A DNA stretch of 64,000 bases from Quercus robur (taxonomy: Eukaryota; Streptophyta; Magnoliopsida; Fagales; Fagaceae), in contig NC_065541.1 in NCBI RefSeq assembly GCF_932294415.1, positions 47,966,290 through 48,030,289 of the forward strand, given 5' to 3'. Position numbers and translations under genes: made by a program. Shown here piece by piece: positions 59,686 to 64,000 of this stretch (position 1 is its first letter; each line of letters begins with the position of its first letter). The notes beneath the pieces are model-generated. The model did not search any database and was not told the origin of the DNA. It saw nothing but the letters and a program-made list of their open reading frames with translations.

Positions 59686-62600
59686 ATGTCCGCTGTTCTT
59701 CTTTGGGTGGTTTGTCCCAAGGAGAATGCTCACTCTTTGCTCAGTCTCGTGCCCAGAAATTGTTGCACACAAAGGAGGTGCAGTAGTAGTAATAAGCTGC
59801 TGAGCTCTAAGCCTAGTTTATCATCTGGGGTTGCTGCATATTCGAGTGCAGTTGCAAACCCATCAAGATCCTCGGAGGAAAGGGTGTATGAAGTGGTGCT
59901 GAAGCAAGCAGCTCTGGTGAGAGAGCAGAGAGGAGAGAGTGCACTGGGTTTGAAAAAACCAATTGAGACTGATTGTACCACCGATTGGAACCTGTTGAAT
60001 GATGCTTATGAAAGGTGTGGAGAGGTCTGTGCTGAGTATGCAAAGACATTTTACTTGGGTACTTGCTCTTTCAGCTCCTCCTCTCTCTCTGTTTGTGTGG
60101 CCGTTATCTATTCCGTTTTTAACTTTCTATCTACATAATGTTGTTGCTTTAAAAAAAAAAAAAAATTATCTGGGGTCCATTAATTCTATATTTTTTAAGC
60201 AAAAAGGTTTTGGATCTGCAGAAGAATTAGTCTTTGGTTTCATATATTCACTTTTCTATGGCCCTAAAGACTTATAATATATGTTTTTTTTTTCTCCCAC
60301 TATATATAAGTTTGTTTTTCTTTTTCTGTTTCCTGTGACACTTTTTCCTTTTGTGTGAAGAAAATATGGCAATTTTATTAATTGATAAACACTACAACAC
60401 AGTAAATTACATAGTGTTCATCCGTTTGGTTGTTAGAAAACTGGGAGAGAAGATATGAAATTTTAGAATTGTGCAGGTATATTCTGACGCCAGATTTGTT
60501 AAAAACAAATGCATGCAACATAAAAAAAATTAAAGCATGGAGCATTTTTTATATTTTATTTATTTATTTACATATTCTGGTAAAGATAAGTGGGGGGGAG
60601 GTTTCGAACTGAGTCTTCAGTCTTCACCCACCCCTTTTTTGTCTTATACTGATGCCCAAACAAATCATTTTACTATGATTAGAATACTTAGACCAACCAG
60701 CGTAAGCAATCTCTTTCAACTATGAGTACATTCTTTAAAATTGACTTAACTCAGTAATTTTTAACTTGTGCATTTTTCTTTTTGAATCTTAATTTCTTGT
60801 ACAATTGGCAAAATACAGTTTAATTGAGCTTCTTCTGGTGCAATTTTCAGGTACATTACTCATGACACCAGAACGGCGAAGAGCTGTTTGGGCAATTTAT
60901 GGTATGCACGGTTTCTTTTTTTCTGATTTAATAAGTAGTGACACAAAAGATTTTCACAAATGTTTTTTTAACAATTGTTGAGATTTCATATTGTGGTTAG
61001 TATATATTAAAAGTTGTGTTAATGGTATATCCATAAGAAAATGATGTTACACAATCTTAAGTCATCAACTTTTTTGTGTATCTAGCATTGCCCTTTTAGT
61101 TTTTCTTTTTGAAATGACAATTACTCTTGAAACTATCGATTTGTAAATGTAATTCTTGAAATGTTTAAATCGGTTCAATATTACTCTTGCCTCACTCACA
61201 GTTAAATTATGCCTTCTCTGAACTCTTTGATCCTCGTATTACTAAGAATGAAAGTTATGATTAGTTGAAAGAAAATTCTTTTTGTAGAACAATTTTACAA
61301 AATCTGTTATGTTAGGTTCTAAGACTTTAGAAACTAAATGTATTAGAACTTCAATTTATAATGTGTTGGAAAACCATGATCAAAATTTAGAGTCTAGGTT
61401 TAGGCTGTTCAAAGTGTGTCTATTTGTAAAATTAAAATCGAGTGATTGCAGAATTTATTGGACTAAATCTGCAAAGCCCGATCGATCGAAAATTAGACTT
61501 GATCGATTGAATCTCGTACAGATTTATTTTTCTGCAGAATTTCCAATTCAGCCCAAGCCTATGTGACGTGTAGGGTTTTATGTTTTACTCCAAGTATAAA
61601 AGGAAAAACCCTAGCTACGTTTTAGAAGTCTTTTGATGTGCTGTGTGTTGAATTTCTTGTGAGATCTAGAAGTGTTTACCTTCATACACATTTAGAGTTA
61701 TCAAGATTAAGATTCATGTCAAGAACTTGGTGATCGTTTTAGTTGCTTCATAAAGAACTTAAAGAAGATCTAAAACCTTTGAGTGTAGTCTTAAAGTCAC
61801 AAGTAGGAGAACTTGTGATTGTAGTGGATCAAAGAAATAAGTAGTCAGTGGAATCGGAGCTGTCACGTAGTCATGGTAGTAAGTTTTCTACTCGAGGTAG
61901 CAATAGGATGTTAGTGGTCTAAGTCTTATTGTACAAACTTCAATTCTTTCATAGTGGATTTGTTTTACCTTGAGGATAGTTAGGTTAAATCCTCCCTAAG
62001 TTTTTTACTAGTTTGATTTTCCTGAGTTATCATATCGTGTGTTCTTCATATTTCCGCATTATTTACATGATATGAGTTTATTGTGATAACCTAGATTTGA
62101 ATAATTTATCTAATTAATCACTTGGCTAAATAATTAGGTTAAAAAATTTGTGTTTTAAGGGGTCTAAAAACGAACAAGTGGTATCAGAGCCAAGGTCATG
62201 GGTATGAGTCACGAGAGTGTCATTGTGAGGGAGGGATTGTTGGGGGGACTACAATTTGGCTCCCTACAACCACTCTAAAAATAGGTCCGCGTGGCGTGAT
62301 GTCGAATGCTATAAAAGATTTGAGTGTGTCTTGCTCATTACCAATTGGTTTTGAGGTGGAATGGTACAGCTCACAGTCCGATATATTGACTTCTAGAATG
62401 AAAATGGGTTTGAGGGTAATACTGAATCATTTTCAAAATTTAAGGGATTAAACATTTAAAATGATACAATTGATAGGTTAGACACAAAATGAACTCTTAT
62501 GGATTGTTCAAGGCCAAATTCATAATTCTCACTATCCCCACTTTTTTCTATATCCATTTGGGAAATCAATAATCATTTCTCTTGATTATTATTATTAAAT

Positions 62601-63291
62601 ATCTAATATTTCTTTTTTGAGATTGTATGTTGACTCTCAAACATAGCCAAGATTGCCAACAAAAATGTTTTTCTCATTTTACATGTTTTACTTTGCCGTG
62701 GATATTTATTGTGCTTAGCTAGAGTTAGATAATTATAATTGCTGATTGAAGGATGCATTACTTTCTGCTCTGTAGTGTGGTGCCGGAGAACTGACGAGCT
62801 TGTGGATGGGCCTAATGCTACACACATCACACCCAAGGCTCTGGAAAGATGGGAGACAAGGTTAAATGACCTTTTTGAAGGTCGACCATATGATATGTAT
62901 GATGCTGCCCTATCTGATACTGTCTCAAAGTACCCTGTTGATATACAGGTAAATTCCAAATGGCTGAACAAACTGGCTTGATCACTTGTATATTAGATAA
63001 AATGTCTATTTTCGTTAAGATTGACCAATTTACTATAACTTGTCTCATTGGACAGCCCTTCAAAGACATGATAGAAGGAATGAGGCTAGACTTGAGAAAA
63101 TCAAGATATGAGAACTTCGATGAGCTCTACCTTTACTGCTACTATGTTGCCGGGACTGTGGGGCTTATGAGTGTTCCAGTAATGGGGATAGCACCAGAAT
63201 CAAAGGCTTCAACAGAGAGTGTTTACAATGCTGCATTGGCCCTTGGAATTGCTAATCAACTCACCAACATACTCAGAGACGTTGGAGAAGA
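59686..63291 (+). CDS. PSY: Phytoene synthase, 5' portion (runs off the window)
   Basis: Four exons are visible: 59686-60058, 60851-60901, 62776-62948 and 63056-63291. They join in frame with GT-AG borders and give the first 277 residues. Phytoene synthase condenses two geranylgeranyl diphosphates to phytoene in plastids, the first committed carotenoid step. The start [19 protein letters not shown] and the Ser-rich stretch to about residue 60 look like a chloroplast transit peptide. The conserved core includes [20 protein letters not shown], the first Asp-rich motif DELVD (148-152) and [20 protein letters not shown]. It reaches NILRDVGE (271-277), where the second Asp-rich motif begins. Its last Asp is completed by the next exon. 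PSY proteins usually exceed 400 residues, so the remaining C-terminal exons lie beyond the right edge. The exon pattern is that of plant PSY genes. Confidence 0.95.
61310..62190 (+). mobile_element. LTR retrotransposon LTR plus primer-binding site in PSY intron 2
   Basis: A unit starting TGTTAGGTTCTAAGAC and ending GAACA (62176) is followed after two bases by TGGTATCAGAGC (62179-62190). This is complementary to initiator tRNA-Met and is the standard primer-binding site of plant copia elements. TATAAAAGGAAAAACCC (about 61595) fits an LTR promoter. Sequence after the site lacks gag or pol, so most of the element is gone. The left end is approximate, and no second LTR is seen in the intron. Confidence 0.6.
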
Positions 63292-64000
63292 GTAAGTTTC
63301 TTAGAATGCACAATCGCATATATACCATACAAATTTGATATGATGTTTTCCATATCTATTAATTTTCATAGTCAAGTAAACATGTAATACAAATTCGGTT
63401 TAGTAAATTAATACAATTTTTACTTAATAAACTTAAATGCATGCCTTTGATGTTGCATTCGCCCAAACTATAATCTAATGATTATCTAATTATTCCATTT
63501 ACGCTTCAATAGTAATGATTTTATTAAACATGAAATGAAAATGCAGTTTTAAGTTTTTTTTCATTTTAGTTGTACATGTTAATGATGGCTGTACCCAATG
63601 CACAAAGCTTCCACTTTTGTGGGGTCTGGGAGAGGTCATAGACTCATAGCTTGCAGCCTTACATCATATTTTTTTGGAGAGGCTGATTGGGTTTGTTTAA
63701 GCTTAATTCTTATGTACTTGAGCTTTTAACTTGAGTTAGAATTTAAACAAGCTTCACAAATTGAAGTTGAGCTATTCAGGAACAACTTGATTCATTTTAC
63801 CGCTATATATCGTGTCTATAAAGCACATGTATTTGACTTTATTCTAGGTGGTTATTATGAAACCTTTTTTTTGCACCCCTTCAATAGATACTTTGATTTA
63901 AGTTTATCACTTTTGATGATGATTCCAACTCTTGAGATTGGCTTCATGTAATTTAGGGAGAGAGGTGGATTGACATTTTATTTTTTAGTCTTGGATACTT
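63292..64000 (+). other. Start of PSY intron 4
   Basis: After the donor GTAAGT at 63292 the sequence is AT-rich intron to the window edge. The next PSY exon is not reached, and no transposon end was recognised. Confidence 0.7.

Overview
This is a plant nuclear window, almost certainly from a eudicot and probably a woody rosid. The evidence is a TIR-type NLR gene, a plant JASON gene, a plastid phytoene synthase gene with GT-AG introns, and a dense load of plant transposons. The SINE and MITE families suggest Fagaceae (oak or chestnut), but that is an impression, not a result. Only three protein-coding genes are supported: a TIR-NBS-LRR (TNL) immune receptor (minus strand, 14533-19390), a JASON-like gene (minus strand, 30605-35701) and the 5' part of a phytoene synthase gene (plus strand, from 59686, running off the right edge). 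A nuclear tRNA-Lys(UUU) lies at 59061-59132 on the minus strand.

Positions 1-30.6 kb are a segmental, tandem-like duplication around the TNL. Block A is present at 1-9636 and 23161-30634, with an older shortened copy at about 12720-14020. Block B is present at 9845-12608 and 19993-22935. All copies run in the same direction. Block A ends inside the last exon of JASON, so the left copy carries only the last few JASON codons. It is joined there to an orphan 3' coding exon of an unidentified gene (9661-9886). The three block A copies serve as empty and filled sites for each other. This dates a Helitron, a hAT-like element, a MITE, a Pack-MULE and a SINE to after the duplication, and a Ty1/copia remnant to before it.

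From 36 to 59 kb the window is a gene-poor transposon field. It holds three PIF/Harbinger-like elements sharing GAGCAYCCACA-type ends (one carries a crooked-neck exon fragment), a 5'-truncated LINE, a 294-bp tandem duplication, a 1.06-kb element with 10-bp target duplications, several MITEs, a 591-bp foldback, SINEs and a solo LTR. At least five very short poly(A) insertions with direct repeats are also scattered through the window.

The three genes do not form a pathway. The TNL would act in pathogen recognition, JASON in male meiosis, and PSY in plastid carotenoid synthesis. The features most worth a second look are the TNL amber stop, whose sense codon survives in an adjacent 143-bp duplication, the two captured gene fragments (SGT1 and crooked neck), the exact Helitron empty site, and the poly(A) micro-insertions. 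I did not find a convincing new multi-gene system.
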